Notes under the pieces: model-generated
Seen by the model: the letters and a program-made list of their open reading frames with translations, nothing else
Databases searched by the model: none
Told to the model about the DNA's origin: nothing
Position numbers and translations under genes: made by a program
Assembly: GCA_052170475.1 (NCBI GenBank)
Contig: JBQNAL010000009.1
Span: forward strand, 5,862 to 69,861
DNA from: CAJPQU01 sp052170475
Lineage (GTDB): Bacteria > Bacillota > Negativicutes > Selenomonadales > Selenomonadaceae
Direction: 5' to 3'
Length of the DNA: 64,000 nt
Part shown: positions 33,281 through 42,913 of the stretch, piece by piece
How the letters are laid out: every line of letters begins with the position of its first letter
Position numbering within the stretch: the stretch's first letter is position 1

Positions 33281-34345
33281 TTGCAGGGGAAATTGTTGTT
33301 GGAAGACGGCGCGGCCTTTACGGGTCGCCTCTTGGGCGACGGGGGTACCGTCGGCGAGGTCGTTTTTAATACGGGCATGACGGGGTATCAGGAAATTTTG
33401 ACAGATCCGTCGTACTGCCAGCAAATCGTGGTATTGACGTATCCGCTGGTCGGAAATTACGGGATCGCCCAAAAATTCATGCAGTCGCGGCAATCGTTTG
33501 TGAACGGCTTGATCATCGGAGAGCTTTGCGAGGAGCCAAGCAACTGGCAAGCGGAGGAGAGCCTTCGCGCGTTTTTGACGCGGGAGAAAATCCCTTGCTT
33601 GTACGATGTGGATACGCGGGCGGTGACGCGGCACATTCGCTCCGCCGGGGCCATGAAGGGGATGTTCGTCGCCGAGGACGCGTCGCCGGAGGAGACGGAA
33701 CGGCGGTTGGCCGCGCCGCTTCCCAAAGAGGTCGTCGCGGCGGTGACGACGCCGGAAGTTTACACACTGGAAAATGACGGGCCGCGTGTCGTGGTCTGGG
33801 ATTTTGGCATCAAGAAGAATATTCTTCGTTCACTTCATCAATGGGGCTGCGACCTGACCGTCGTTCCCGCCTTCACCACCGCCGAGGAGGTCATGGCCTT
33901 TTCTCCTGACGGGATATTCCTCTCCAACGGGCCGGGCAATCCGAAGGATGTGCCGGAGATTGCCGCCAACATCAAAAAATTGCTGGGGAAAAAGCCGATG
34001 TTCGGCATCTGCCTTGGTCATCAGCTTTTGGCGCTGGCGATGGGGGCGGATACCTACAAATTGAAATTTGGCCATCGCGGCTCCAATCAGCCGGTGAAAA
34101 ATCTCGCGACGGGGCGCGTGCAGATCACGTCCCAAAATCACGGGTACGCTGTGGACGAGGCTTCCCTTGCCAAGCTACCGCTCACCGTGACGCACCGCGC
34201 GGTGAACGACGGCACAGTGGAGGGAATGCGCCATGAGGCGCTGCCGGTCTTTACGGTACAGTTCCATCCTGAAGCAGCACCTGGCTCCGATGATAATACG
34301 TATCTCTTCGATCAGTTCATGACGCTCTTGGCGAAGGAGGCCTAA
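33281..34345 (+). CDS. carA: carbamoyl-phosphate synthase, small (glutaminase) chain
   Basis: A 354-residue glutamine amidotransferase subunit. The N-terminal domain has NTGMTGYQEILTDPSY; the class I glutaminase domain has LSNGPGNPKDVP, the nucleophile Cys in FGICLGHQLLALA, and the His-Glu pair in TVQFHPEAAPG. It supplies ammonia to CarB. TTG 33281 lies seven bases after GGGAGGG, so I prefer it to TTG 33275, which nearly touches the site. Confidence 0.95.
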   Translation: MQGKLLLEDGAAFTGRLLGDGGTVGEVVFNTGMTGYQEILTDPSYCQQIVVLTYPLVGNYGIAQKFMQSRQSFVNGLIIGELCEEPSNWQAEESLRAFLTREKIPCLYDVDTRAVTRHIRSAGAMKGMFVAEDASPEETERRLAAPLPKEVVAAVTTPEVYTLENDGPRVVVWDFGIKKNILRSLHQWGCDLTVVPAFTTAEEVMAFSPDGIFLSNGPGNPKDVPEIAANIKKLLGKKPMFGICLGHQLLALAMGADTYKLKFGHRGSNQPVKNLATGRVQITSQNHGYAVDEASLAKLPLTVTHRAVNDGTVEGMRHEALPVFTVQFHPEAAPGSDDNTYLFDQFMTLLAKEA

Positions 34346-34347
34346 TC

Positions 34348-37300
34348 GTGCCGAAAAAAGCATACCTCAAAAAGGTGATGGTCATTGGTTCCGGCCCCAT
34401 CATCATCGGACAGGCGGCGGAATTTGATTACGCGGGATCCCAAGCGTGTCGGGCGCTGAAAGAGGAAGGGCTGGAGGTCGTCTTAGTCAACAGCAATCCG
34501 GCCACCATCATGACGGATACCCACATTGCGGATCGCGTTTACGTTGAGCCGCTGACCGTTGAATTTTTGGAAGAAATACTCAGCAAAGAGCGCCCCGAGG
34601 GATTATTGGCGACCTTGGGGGGACAGGCGGGGCTGAATTTAGCCGTACAGTTGGCGGAAAAAGGAATCTTAGAAAAATATGGTGTGGAGCTTTTAGGCAC
34701 CTCGCTGACGGCCATCAAAAAGGCGGAAGATCGGGAGCTGTTCAAGGAGACCATGCAGAAATTGGGCGAGCCGGTGCCGGAGAGTACGATTGTGGAAGAT
34801 GTGGCGGCGGCGGTTCGCTTTGCGGATACGATCGGGTACCCCATCATCGTTCGCCCCGCCTACACCATGGGGGGGACCGGCGGCGGCATCGCGGAGACTG
34901 AGGAAGAGCTCATCGAGATCGTGATCAAAGGCTTGAAGTACAGCATGATCGGGCAGGTACTCATCGAGCGCAGCGTGGCCGGATGGAAAGAGATCGAGTA
35001 CGAGGTCATGCGCGACGGCAATGATAACTGCATCACCATCTGTAATATGGAAAATGTGGATCCCGTGGGCGTTCACACGGGGGACAGCATCGTGGTGGCG
35101 CCGACCCAGACCTTGACGGATCGGGAGGCGCAAATGCTGCGCACCGCCAGCCTGCGGATCATTCGGGAGCTGGGCATTGAGGGCGGCTGTAACGCCCAGT
35201 ATGCTCTCGATCCAAACAGCGATGATTATTACGTCATCGAGGTCAATCCTCGGGTGAGCCGTTCGTCCGCCTTGGCGTCGAAGGCGACGGGATACCCCAT
35301 CGCCAAGGTGTCGGCCAAGATCGCCATCGGCTATACGTTGGACGAGATTACCAACGCCGTCACGCAGAAGACGAAAGCCTGCTTTGAGCCGACCATCGAC
35401 TATTGCGTCGTCAAATTTCCCCGCTGGCCCTTCGATAAGTTCATTTACGCCGACCATACGTTAGGGACGCAGATGAAGGCGACGGGCGAGGTCATGTCCA
35501 TCGACCGCCGCTTTGAGGGGGCGCTCTTAAAGGCGGTGCGCTCCTTGGAGATTGGCGTGCATCGCCTGCACATGGACGTCATGGACGATTGGGACGAGGC
35601 GCGTGTCAAAAAAAATCTCCATCGGATCAACGATCAGCGCCTCTTCGTCATCGCGGAAGCGCTGCGCCGCGGCATCAGCAGCGTGGATGAGATCTATGAC
35701 ATCACGAAGATTGACAAGTGGTTCCTGCGCAAGATACAAAATATCGCGGACATGGAAAATCGCCTGCAGCAGGAAGCGCTCACCCCGAGCCTCATGCGTG
35801 CCGCGAAGGAAATGGGCTTGGCCGATGTCTCCATCGCCGAGCTGACGGATAAGACGATGGACGAGATCCGCACGCGGAGAAAATCCATGCACATCCTGCC
35901 GTTCTATAAGATGGTGGATACCTGCGCGGCGGAATTTGAGGCGGCGACGCCTTACTATTACTCCACCTTCCAAGGGCAGGAGAATGAAGCCGCACCTTCG
36001 CCGCGCCGCAAGGTGATCGTGCTCGGCTCCGGCCCCATACGGATCGGGCAGGGCGTGGAATTTGACTACTGCTCCGTTCACTCCGTGTGGGCCTTGCGGG
36101 AGATGGGCATAGAAGCCATCATCATCAACAACAACCCGGAAACGGTCAGCACCGATTTTGACATTTCTGATCGCCTCTACTTTGAGCCGCTGACGGCGGA
36201 AGATGTGCTGAATATCGTCGATCAGGAAAAGCCCGAGGGCGTCATCGTCCAGTTCGGGGGGCAGACGGCCATTAACTTGGCGGCGGCGCTGCAAAGAGCC
36301 GGGGTCAGGATCTTCGGCACCTCGGTGGATGACATCGACAGGGCGGAGGATCGGGAACGGTTCGACGATGTGTTGACGCAGACGCAGATCCCGCGCCCGA
36401 AAGGCTTCAGTGTCACCAACGTGGAGGACGCCTTCCGGGGGGCGGCGGAGATCGGCTACCCGGTGATGGTACGTCCATCGTATGTCTTGGGCGGCCGCGC
36501 CATGGAGATCGTCTACAACGAGGAAGAGCTGCGCGACTATATGAGCCGCGCCGTGAAAGTGACGCCGGATCATCCCGTGCTGGTCGACCGCTACATGGAA
36601 GGAACGGAAGTGGAAGTGGACGGCATTGCCGACGGCACGGATGTCGTCATTCCTGGCATCATGGAGCATGTGGAGCGAGCCGGTGTCCATTCCGGCGACA
36701 GCATTGCCGTTTATCCGCCGCAAACCTTATCCGCCAAGGTCATCTATACCATCATTGACTACACGAAGCGGCTGGCCTTGAATTTGCACGTCAAAGGTCT
36801 GCTCAACATCCAATACGTCGTAGTCAACGATGAAGTGTACGTCATCGAGGTCAATCCACGCTCCAGCCGCACCGTGCCGTTTTTGAGCAAGATCACCGAC
36901 ATCAAGATGGTCAACGTCGCCACGCGGGCGGCCATGGGCGAATCTCTGAAAGAGCAAGGGTTTAAGTCCGGGTTGGTGCCGCCGCGTCCCTATGTCGCGG
37001 TGAAAGCGCCGGTGTTTTCCTTCTCCAAGATGCAGGACGTGGACATCTCCCTTGGCCCGGAAATGAAATCGACGGGTGAGGTCATGGGCATCGATTATCA
37101 TTACGCCCGGGCGCTCTACAAGGCGATCACCGGCATGGGCATGAATGTGCCCACGCAAGGGAAAATCCTCTTCACGGTGGCGGACAAGGATAAAGAGGAA
37201 ATGAAGCAGTTGGCCAAGGCCTTTGCGGAGTTGGGCTTTCAGTTGGTGGCGACGGAGGGAACGGCCAAGACCATTCGCTCGCTGGGCATTGACGCCGATA

Positions 37301-37575
37301 TTGTCGGGAAAGTCCATGAGCGCAGCACCGACATCATCCAGATGATCAAATCGGGACAGATCCACATGGTCATCAATACGTTGACGCAAGGGAAACATTC
37401 CGCGAAGGACGGGTTCAAAATTCGGCGGGCAACGGTGGAACACGGCATCGCCTGCCTCACTTCGCTGGATACGGCGTGGGAAGTGCTGCGCGTGCTGTCC
37501 TTTATGCGCGAGCGGCGGCTTGTCTATGTATTGGCGCTGCAAGATTATGTGGGCGGCGGTGATGGCCTTGCATAA
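34348..37575 (+). CDS. carB: carbamoyl-phosphate synthase, large chain
   Basis: A 1075-residue enzyme of normal length with two homologous ATP-grasp halves. The first half starts KVMVIGSGPIIIGQAAEFDYAGSQAC, the second has VIVLGSGPIRIGQGVEFDYCSVH at about residue 555, and an MGS-like allosteric domain ends the protein (about 945-1070). In Gram-positives this domain senses UMP or PRPP. GTG 34348 is three bases after the carA stop, behind AAGGAGG. Confidence 0.97.
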   Translation: MPKKAYLKKVMVIGSGPIIIGQAAEFDYAGSQACRALKEEGLEVVLVNSNPATIMTDTHIADRVYVEPLTVEFLEEILSKERPEGLLATLGGQAGLNLAVQLAEKGILEKYGVELLGTSLTAIKKAEDRELFKETMQKLGEPVPESTIVEDVAAAVRFADTIGYPIIVRPAYTMGGTGGGIAETEEELIEIVIKGLKYSMIGQVLIERSVAGWKEIEYEVMRDGNDNCITICNMENVDPVGVHTGDSIVVAPTQTLTDREAQMLRTASLRIIRELGIEGGCNAQYALDPNSDDYYVIEVNPRVSRSSALASKATGYPIAKVSAKIAIGYTLDEITNAVTQKTKACFEPTIDYCVVKFPRWPFDKFIYADHTLGTQMKATGEVMSIDRRFEGALLKAVRSLEIGVHRLHMDVMDDWDEARVKKNLHRINDQRLFVIAEALRRGISSVDEIYDITKIDKWFLRKIQNIADMENRLQQEALTPSLMRAAKEMGLADVSIAELTDKTMDEIRTRRKSMHILPFYKMVDTCAAEFEAATPYYYSTFQGQENEAAPSPRRKVIVLGSGPIRIGQGVEFDYCSVHSVWALREMGIEAIIINNNPETVSTDFDISDRLYFEPLTAEDVLNIVDQEKPEGVIVQFGGQTAINLAAALQRAGVRIFGTSVDDIDRAEDRERFDDVLTQTQIPRPKGFSVTNVEDAFRGAAEIGYPVMVRPSYVLGGRAMEIVYNEEELRDYMSRAVKVTPDHPVLVDRYMEGTEVEVDGIADGTDVVIPGIMEHVERAGVHSGDSIAVYPPQTLSAKVIYTIIDYTKRLALNLHVKGLLNIQYVVVNDEVYVIEVNPRSSRTVPFLSKITDIKMVNVATRAAMGESLKEQGFKSGLVPPRPYVAVKAPVFSFSKMQDVDISLGPEMKSTGEVMGIDYHYARALYKAITGMGMNVPTQGKILFTVADKDKEEMKQLAKAFAELGFQLVATEGTAKTIRSLGIDADIVGKVHERSTDIIQMIKSGQIHMVINTLTQGKHSAKDGFKIRRATVEHGIACLTSLDTAWEVLRVLSFMRERRLVYVLALQDYVGGGDGLA

Positions 37576-38326
37576 GAAGGCGCTGGACACGGAAATTCTG
37601 AGCAACCGCAGGGTGGGGACGGATATTTACCGATTGGAAATCGCCTCTCCCTTCCTCGCGCGGACGGGTGTCCCCGGGCAATTTCTGCAAGTCCGCATCG
37701 AGGGGGCGGGGCTGCTCCTGCGGCGTCCCTTGGGGATTGCCGAAGTCGATCCGGCCACCGGCGCCGTCGCGATGTACTACCGTATCGTAGGGAAGGGAAC
37801 CGCCGCCCTCGCGGAGATGCAGGCTGGGCAGACGGTGAACTGTCTGGGGCCGTTGGGGCAGGGGTTTTCGCTCAAGGCGGAGCGACCTCTCCTCATCGGC
37901 GGCGGCATGGGGCTTGCGCCGCTCCTCTTTTTGGCGCAGCGCTTTCAGGGGAAAGCCGCCGTCTTGATGGGGGGACGAAACAAGGCGGAGGTTTTCTGGG
38001 CGGACTTTTTTGCTCCTTTTGCCAAGCAGGTGTTTACGACCACCGACGATGGATCGGTTGGGGAAAAAGGCTTTACGACATCGCTTTTGCCCACGCTTTT
38101 GGAGAAATATCGGTTTGACGTCTTATTCACCTGCGGGCCGGACATCATGATGCGGAAAATTTGTGAGATCGCCGAGAAGGCCGACGTCCCCTGTCAGGTA
38201 TCCTTAGAGCGGCGCATGGCCTGCGGCCTTGGCGCCTGTCTTTCCTGCGTCATCGATACGACGGACGGGGGACGGAAAAAAGTTTGTCAGGACGGCCCGG
38301 TCTTTTGGGCGCAGGAGGTGTTTTGA
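37562..38326 (+). CDS. pyrK: dihydroorotate dehydrogenase electron transfer subunit
   Basis: A 254-residue FAD/[2Fe-2S] protein that passes electrons from PyrD to NAD+. The FAD site includes RRPLGIA, the NAD region IGGGMGLAPLLFLA, and the cluster cysteines are C221, C226, C229 and C242 (CGLGACLSC plus VCQDG). ATG 37562 overlaps carB by 14 bases. Its presence shows that the PyrD here is the NAD-dependent class 1B enzyme. Confidence 0.95.
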   Translation: MALHKKALDTEILSNRRVGTDIYRLEIASPFLARTGVPGQFLQVRIEGAGLLLRRPLGIAEVDPATGAVAMYYRIVGKGTAALAEMQAGQTVNCLGPLGQGFSLKAERPLLIGGGMGLAPLLFLAQRFQGKAAVLMGGRNKAEVFWADFFAPFAKQVFTTTDDGSVGEKGFTTSLLPTLLEKYRFDVLFTCGPDIMMRKICEIAEKADVPCQVSLERRMACGLGACLSCVIDTTDGGRKKVCQDGPVFWAQEVF

Positions 38327-39243
38327 TGGAACAATCGAACCGCCTTTCGACGAACATTGCCGGGATTGCCATGGAAACGCCGGTTCTCACAGCCTCCGGC
38401 ACCTTTGGCTTCGGCGAGGAATTTGCCGATTTCGTTTCCTTGCGCCGCTTGGGGGCGGTGGTAGTCAAGGGAACGACACTCACCCCACGCCGTGGCAACG
38501 ACGGGGTGCGGATGGCGGAAACACCGATGGGGATGCTCAATTCCATCGGCTTGGAAAATCCCGGGGTCGACTTTTTTTTACAGACCCTTTTACCCCGCCT
38601 TCTCCCTTACGGCATGAACGTCATCGTTAATATTTCCGGCAGCAGCGCGGAAGAGTACGGAGAATTGGCCAAGCTGTTGGATGTACCGGGCGTGGCCGGG
38701 ATCGAACTCAATGTTTCCTGCCCCAATGTCAAAGAGGGCGGCATTCTCTTTGGTACATTGCCTGATGCCGTGGCGTCGGTGGTGCGGGCGGCCAAGGCGA
38801 ATACGAAGAAGCCGGTGATCCTGAAATTATCGCCGAATGTCACGGACATCGTACCCATCGCGCAAGCGGCGGAACGCGCGGGTGCTGACGCACTATCCCT
38901 CATCAATACGCTCTTGGGGATGGCGATCGACATCCACACGCGGCGGCCGGTGCTGGGCAATATCACCGGCGGCCTCTCCGGCCCGGCGGTGAAGCCGGTG
39001 GCGCTGCGCTTGGTCTGGCAGACGGCGCAGGCCGTAAAAATTCCCATCATCGGCATGGGCGGGATCATGACGGCGGAGGACGCCATCGAATTTTTCTTGG
39101 CGGGAGCCTCGGCCATCGCGGTGGGCACCGCGAATTTTGTCGATCCGGCGGTCACAGAAAACATCATCCAAGGGATAGAGCAGTATCTCATGCGCTATCA
39201 GGTGGATGATATTCAAGCGTTGGTGGGGAAGTTGGAGGTTTAG
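38326..39243 (+). CDS. pyrD: dihydroorotate dehydrogenase B, catalytic subunit
   Basis: A 305-residue FMN enzyme oxidising dihydroorotate to orotate. It shows TASGTFGFGEEF, GTTLTPRRGN, ELNVSCPN with catalytic Cys C132 (the class 1B base), GGLSGPAVKPVALR and GMGGIMTAEDAIEF. ATG 38326 shares its first base with the pyrK stop; AGGAGG (38313-38318) is inside pyrK. Confidence 0.96.
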   Translation: MEQSNRLSTNIAGIAMETPVLTASGTFGFGEEFADFVSLRRLGAVVVKGTTLTPRRGNDGVRMAETPMGMLNSIGLENPGVDFFLQTLLPRLLPYGMNVIVNISGSSAEEYGELAKLLDVPGVAGIELNVSCPNVKEGGILFGTLPDAVASVVRAAKANTKKPVILKLSPNVTDIVPIAQAAERAGADALSLINTLLGMAIDIHTRRPVLGNITGGLSGPAVKPVALRLVWQTAQAVKIPIIGMGGIMTAEDAIEFFLAGASAIAVGTANFVDPAVTENIIQGIEQYLMRYQVDDIQALVGKLEV

Positions 39244-39257
39244 AAAGGGGCGTTATC

Positions 39258-39977
39258 ATGGCCGATCCCCGTTTGATTGTCGCGCTGGACGTGCCTTCCC
39301 TGACGGAAGCGAAGGGCTTGGTCGCGGCTTTAGGCGATGCGGTACAGTTTTATAAGGTCGGGATGGCGCTTTTTTACCGCGTCGGCTTTTCCGTCATCGA
39401 CTATTTGCGCAACGAGGGGAAAGAGATCTTTTTGGATTTGAAGCTACACGACATTCCCAATACCGTGGCGGAAGGCCTGTGTTCTCTCATGGAGGCACAG
39501 GTTTCCCTGCTCAACGTCCACGCGCAGGGGGGCTACACCATGATGAAGACGGCGGCGGAGCGCCTCCGCGCGAAGGCGGAGGAAAAGGGTGTATCTGCGC
39601 CCAAGCTCATCGCCGTGACCGTCCTCACCAGTTTGAGCGAGGAGGAATGGCAGCGGTTGGGAAACACCGAGCCAATCGCCCGGCAGGGGATACGATTGGC
39701 GAAATTGGCTAAAGAGGCGGGACTCGACGGCGTCGTGGCCTCGCCGTGGGAAGCGGCGGAGATACGGCAGGCGTGCGGCAAGGATTTTCTCATCGTGACG
39801 CCGGGCATCCGTCCGGCCGGGAGTGAAGCGGCGGATCAGCACCGCATCGCCACGCCTGCCGCAGCGCTCCAACATGGGGCGACGCATCTCGTGGTCGGGC
39901 GTCCCATCTATCACGCGCCGGATCCAAGAGCCGCTGCACTAGCCATCCTAAAGGAAATGGGAGGGAGCCTATCATGA
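39258..39977 (+). CDS. pyrF: orotidine-5'-phosphate decarboxylase
   Basis: A 239-residue decarboxylase that forms UMP from OMP. LIVALDVPSLTEAK, the catalytic DLKLHDIPNTV and the phosphate-binding TPGIRPAGSEAADQHRIATP and VVGRPI blocks identify it. It follows pyrD by 14 bases and overlaps pyrE by four. Confidence 0.96.
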   Translation: MADPRLIVALDVPSLTEAKGLVAALGDAVQFYKVGMALFYRVGFSVIDYLRNEGKEIFLDLKLHDIPNTVAEGLCSLMEAQVSLLNVHAQGGYTMMKTAAERLRAKAEEKGVSAPKLIAVTVLTSLSEEEWQRLGNTEPIARQGIRLAKLAKEAGLDGVVASPWEAAEIRQACGKDFLIVTPGIRPAGSEAADQHRIATPAAALQHGATHLVVGRPIYHAPDPRAAALAILKEMGGSLS

Positions 39978-40549
39978 CCGAACAGGAAGTCAAACAGATA
40001 TTCATGGATACGAAGGCCATCATGGAAGGGCATTTTTTGCTCACATCAGGTCTGCACAGTCCGCTGTATGTGGAAAAATTTAACGTCTTGCAGCATCCGG
40101 CGCATACGGAAAAACTTTGCCGCGCCTTGGCGGAAAAATTTGCCGATGAGGCCATCGACACGGTGGTCGGTCCCATGACAGGCGGCATCCTGCTGGCGCA
40201 TGAAGTGGGCAAGGCCTTGGGGACGCGTGCCATCTTCACCGAGCGGGAAAATGGACGCATGACCTTTCGCCGTGGCTTCACCTTAGCGCCGGGCGAGCGC
40301 GTCCTCATCGTGGAGGACATCGTCACCACCGGCGGCTCCGTGCGGGAAGTCTTAGACGCCGTGCGCGCTTTTGACGCTCTCCCCGTCGGCATCGGGATGT
40401 TGGTGGATCGAAGCGGCGGCGCCGTAAACTTTGGGGAAGTCCCCCATAAAGCACTGCTCCATCTGGATGTGCAGACCTTCGCCCCCGACGACTGCCCGCT
40501 CTGTCAAGACGGGCAGCCCATGACAAAGCGAGGACGAACGGGAAAGTGA
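39974..40549 (+). CDS. pyrE: orotate phosphoribosyltransferase
   Basis: A 191-residue PRTase that joins orotate to PRPP. GHFLLTSGLHSPLYVEKF, VVGPMTGGILLAHEVGKALG, and the PRPP loop VLIVEDIVTTGGSV are conserved. The length and the Cys-rich tail (CPLCQDG) match the longer PyrE form of Clostridia and Negativicutes. ATG 39974 overlaps the pyrF stop; it is the last gene of the operon. Confidence 0.95.
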   Translation: MTEQEVKQIFMDTKAIMEGHFLLTSGLHSPLYVEKFNVLQHPAHTEKLCRALAEKFADEAIDTVVGPMTGGILLAHEVGKALGTRAIFTERENGRMTFRRGFTLAPGERVLIVEDIVTTGGSVREVLDAVRAFDALPVGIGMLVDRSGGAVNFGEVPHKALLHLDVQTFAPDDCPLCQDGQPMTKRGRTGK

Positions 40550-40583
40550 TCGGCGCCTTCCGCCGCTCTGTTTGTGCGTAGTA

Positions 40584-40618
40584 AAAAGCGCAGTCGTGCT
40601 TTACGGCTGCGCTTTTGC
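40584..40618. terminator. bidirectional terminator between pyrE and bioB
   Basis: A 14-pair stem (40584-40597 with 40603-40616, AAAAGCGCAG against CTGCGCTTTT plus CGT/ACG) has a 5-base loop. A-tract and T-tract on both sides let it serve both convergent transcripts. Confidence 0.8.
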
Positions 40619-40642
40619 TGTATGCGATTCATTTCGTGCTAG

Positions 40643-41653
40643 TCATTGGCGAGCTTGCTTGGGGACGGCCTCTTCTTCCTCCATTGCGTTGTCATTGGAC
40701 AGTCCCAGCGATTTTAAGATCGCGAAGTCGCCCTTGATGGTGGTGCCGGAGGTGGTGAGCATATCACCCGTGATGGTGGCGGAAGCGCCGGAACGGAAAG
40801 CGACGGCACCGTTTTCCGGCAAGACCTTGCGCCCGGCGGCGAGGCGAATATCCGCTTCCGGGTTGATGTAGCGGAAGAAGGCGATGGTGCGCATGGCGTC
40901 GTCTCCGGAGATGCGGGGCTGATGTTCAAGCGCCGTCCCGGGAATCGGCATCAAGACGTTGATGGGAATGGAGCGGATGTTCAGTTCAGAGAGGCTAATC
41001 GCCATGTCGAGACGGTCGTCCCACGTTTCGCCCATACCGATGATCCCACCCGAGCAGACGCGCAGCCCCTCGCTTTGCGCCAACTTGATTTCCCGAATCT
41101 TGTCGTCGTAGGTGTGGGTAGTGCAGATGTAGGGGAAGAAGCGCTTTGACGTTTCAATGTTGTGGTGGTAGCTGGTGACGCCAGCTTTTTTCAGGCGGCG
41201 GAACTGCTCCGCGCTGAGAAAACCCATGGAGGCGCAAAGGCCGATGGAGAGTTCTTTTTTCATCTTCTCAAAGGCGGCAATCGCTTTATCGAATTCCGCC
41301 CCGGTGAGGGCGCGGCCAGCAGTGACCACCGCGAAGCGATTCAGCCCTGCCTCCTGATTTTTTTTCGCCGCCGCATAAATCTCCTCTATTGGCAAGAACC
41401 CGTACTCTTTGACATCGGTGCGGTGGCAGGCGGATTGGGCGCAATATTTACAGTCTTCTGGACAGCGCCCGCTCCGTCCGTTGATGATGGAGCAGAGATC
41501 TACATGGTTTTGTCGATACTGTTTTTGGAGAGCGCCCGCGCCTTTTTCGAGTTCGTCAAGGGCACAGGTCTTAAAGAGTTCGAGATCATCGCCGCGCTTT
41601 AGGCGATAGCCGTTCAGGATCTTTTGGGTCAGTTCGGAAAGCGTTGTGGTCAT
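40643..41653 (-). CDS. bioB: biotin synthase
   Basis: A 336-residue radical SAM enzyme that inserts sulfur into dethiobiotin. The [4Fe-4S] motif is C64-x3-C68-x2-C71 (CPEDCKYCAQS). Further blocks are YHHNIETS, GLRVCSGGIIGMGET and PGTALEHQP; LAAGRKVL carries the [2Fe-2S] Arg. Gly-rich ATITGDMLTTSGTT is near the end. ATG 41653 follows GTGAGG. It is a single gene; other bio genes are not in the window. Control by biotin is suggested by the operator over its promoter. Confidence 0.95.
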   Translation of the reverse strand: MTTTLSELTQKILNGYRLKRGDDLELFKTCALDELEKGAGALQKQYRQNHVDLCSIINGRSGRCPEDCKYCAQSACHRTDVKEYGFLPIEEIYAAAKKNQEAGLNRFAVVTAGRALTGAEFDKAIAAFEKMKKELSIGLCASMGFLSAEQFRRLKKAGVTSYHHNIETSKRFFPYICTTHTYDDKIREIKLAQSEGLRVCSGGIIGMGETWDDRLDMAISLSELNIRSIPINVLMPIPGTALEHQPRISGDDAMRTIAFFRYINPEADIRLAAGRKVLPENGAVAFRSGASATITGDMLTTSGTTIKGDFAILKSLGLSNDNAMEEEEAVPKQARQ

Positions 41654-41702
41654 GGATGCAGCCTCACTTTATCGGATAGAAAAATTGCGATGTTATTTCT
41701 TG

Positions 41703-41755
41703 ATTATAAGGTACTCTCTTTTCTCCGTCAACCCGATTTTTCGTTAGGTTGACAA
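41703..41755 (-). promoter_or_regulatory. bioB promoter overlapped by a BirA-like operator
   Basis: On the minus strand TTGACG (41726-41731), 17-base spacer, TATAAT (41703-41708). The -35 box is one arm of the inverted repeat GTCAAC (41727-41732) and GTTGAC (41748-41753), whose arms are 15 bases apart. This form, TGTnAAC-N15-GTTnACA, matches the BirA biotin operator pattern as I know it. Confidence 0.7.
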
Positions 41756-41792
41756 AGGGGTGAAAAGAAGGTGGAACTTCCTTGGGGTGGAT

Positions 41793-41822
41793 TTGACGCT
41801 AGGCGGGGTTCTTTGGTAGAAT
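41793..41822 (+). promoter_or_regulatory. promoter of the phoH-ybeY-era-recO cluster
   Basis: TTGACG (41793-41798), 18-base spacer, TAGAAT (41817-41822), about 60 bases before phoH. Confidence 0.6.
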
Positions 41823-41881
41823 AAAACGAGTTTAGGTAAGGGAGGGAACAGGCGAGGGGTTGCTATCTCGCTGAAAGCTAT

Positions 41882-42886
41882 TTGAGATTTTTGGATGTAA
41901 CGGTATCCTTTTCCAGTCAGCAGGAAGCCTATGCGCTTCTGGGCGGGCATGACGAGTTCCTGCGGCTTTTGACGGCGGGGTTCGCGTGTCAGATCGTGAG
42001 CCGTGGGGATGGGCTCTCCATTTCCGGCGATGCGGCAGAGGTGGAGGCCGCGTCGCTCGTGGTGCGGGAGCTGCAGAACCTTTATCGGCAGGGAACGGCG
42101 ATCACGTCGCACGAGGTGCGCTACGCCATTCGCCTATCCAAGGCGGGAGACGGGGCGCGGCTTCATGGGCTGTTTTCCGACAGCCTGTTGGTGACGGCTC
42201 GCGGGCGGCAAATTCGGCCCAAAACGGTGGGGCAGCAGCGTTATTTAGACGCCATTCGCCGTCATGCGGTGACCTTTGGCGTCGGCCCGGCGGGGACGGG
42301 GAAGACTTATTTGGCCGTCGTTTTGGCGGTCTTGGCGCTGCGGGCGAAAGAGGTGCGGCGGATCATTCTCACGCGGCCCGCCGTGGAGGCCGGGGAACGG
42401 TTGGGGTTTTTGCCGGGGGATATGCAGGAGAAGGTGGATCCGTATCTGCGTCCTCTCTATGACGCGCTGGAAGATATTTTTGGGCTGGATACTTACCAAA
42501 AATTGGTGACGAAAGGGATCATTGAGATCGCGCCTTTGGCGTACATGCGGGGGCGCACGCTGGACAGCGCCTTTATCATCTTAGATGAAGCGCAAAATAC
42601 CACCAGCCGCCAGATGAAGATGTTCCTGACGCGGCTGGGCATGGGTTCGCGCATGGTAGTCAACGGGGATCTCAGCCAGATCGATTTGCCCCGAGGCGTG
42701 ACGAGTGGCCTCGCTGAGGCGGTGACGGTCTTAGCCGACGTTTCAGGCGTGGCGGTGGCCTCCTTCACGGCCGAGGACATCATTCGTCACGATGTGGTGA
42801 CCCGTATCGTGACGGCGTATGATCGCTATGATAGGAAGAACAAAGAGGGGCACGGCAGCATGTCGTCTGGAAGCGAGACGGCGTGA
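41882..42886 (+). CDS. PhoH-family ATPase (YqfL/YbeZ type)
   Basis: A 334-residue P-loop protein with an N-terminal KH-like domain (about 1-95) and the PhoH ATPase/helicase domain: GQQRYLDAIRRH, Walker A GPAGTGKT, LTRPAVEAGERLGFLPGD, and Walker B FIILDEAQNTT. Members work with YbeY in 16S rRNA maturation and RNA decay. The only ordinary start in frame is TTG 41882, with a poor ribosome site; the open frame extends to 41840 without another start. ybeY, era and recO follow, the standard Firmicutes order without dgkA and cdd. Confidence 0.9.
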   Translation: MRFLDVTVSFSSQQEAYALLGGHDEFLRLLTAGFACQIVSRGDGLSISGDAAEVEAASLVVRELQNLYRQGTAITSHEVRYAIRLSKAGDGARLHGLFSDSLLVTARGRQIRPKTVGQQRYLDAIRRHAVTFGVGPAGTGKTYLAVVLAVLALRAKEVRRIILTRPAVEAGERLGFLPGDMQEKVDPYLRPLYDALEDIFGLDTYQKLVTKGIIEIAPLAYMRGRTLDSAFIILDEAQNTTSRQMKMFLTRLGMGSRMVVNGDLSQIDLPRGVTSGLAEAVTVLADVSGVAVASFTAEDIIRHDVVTRIVTAYDRYDRKNKEGHGSMSSGSETA

Positions 42887-42913
42887 TCCGTGTTCCGCGA
42901 TAGGGAGGGACAT

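Noticed and set aside
35527..36723. A 398-codon minus-strand frame opposite carB
   Set aside because: Same reasons: antisense of a conserved gene, no start signals or domain.
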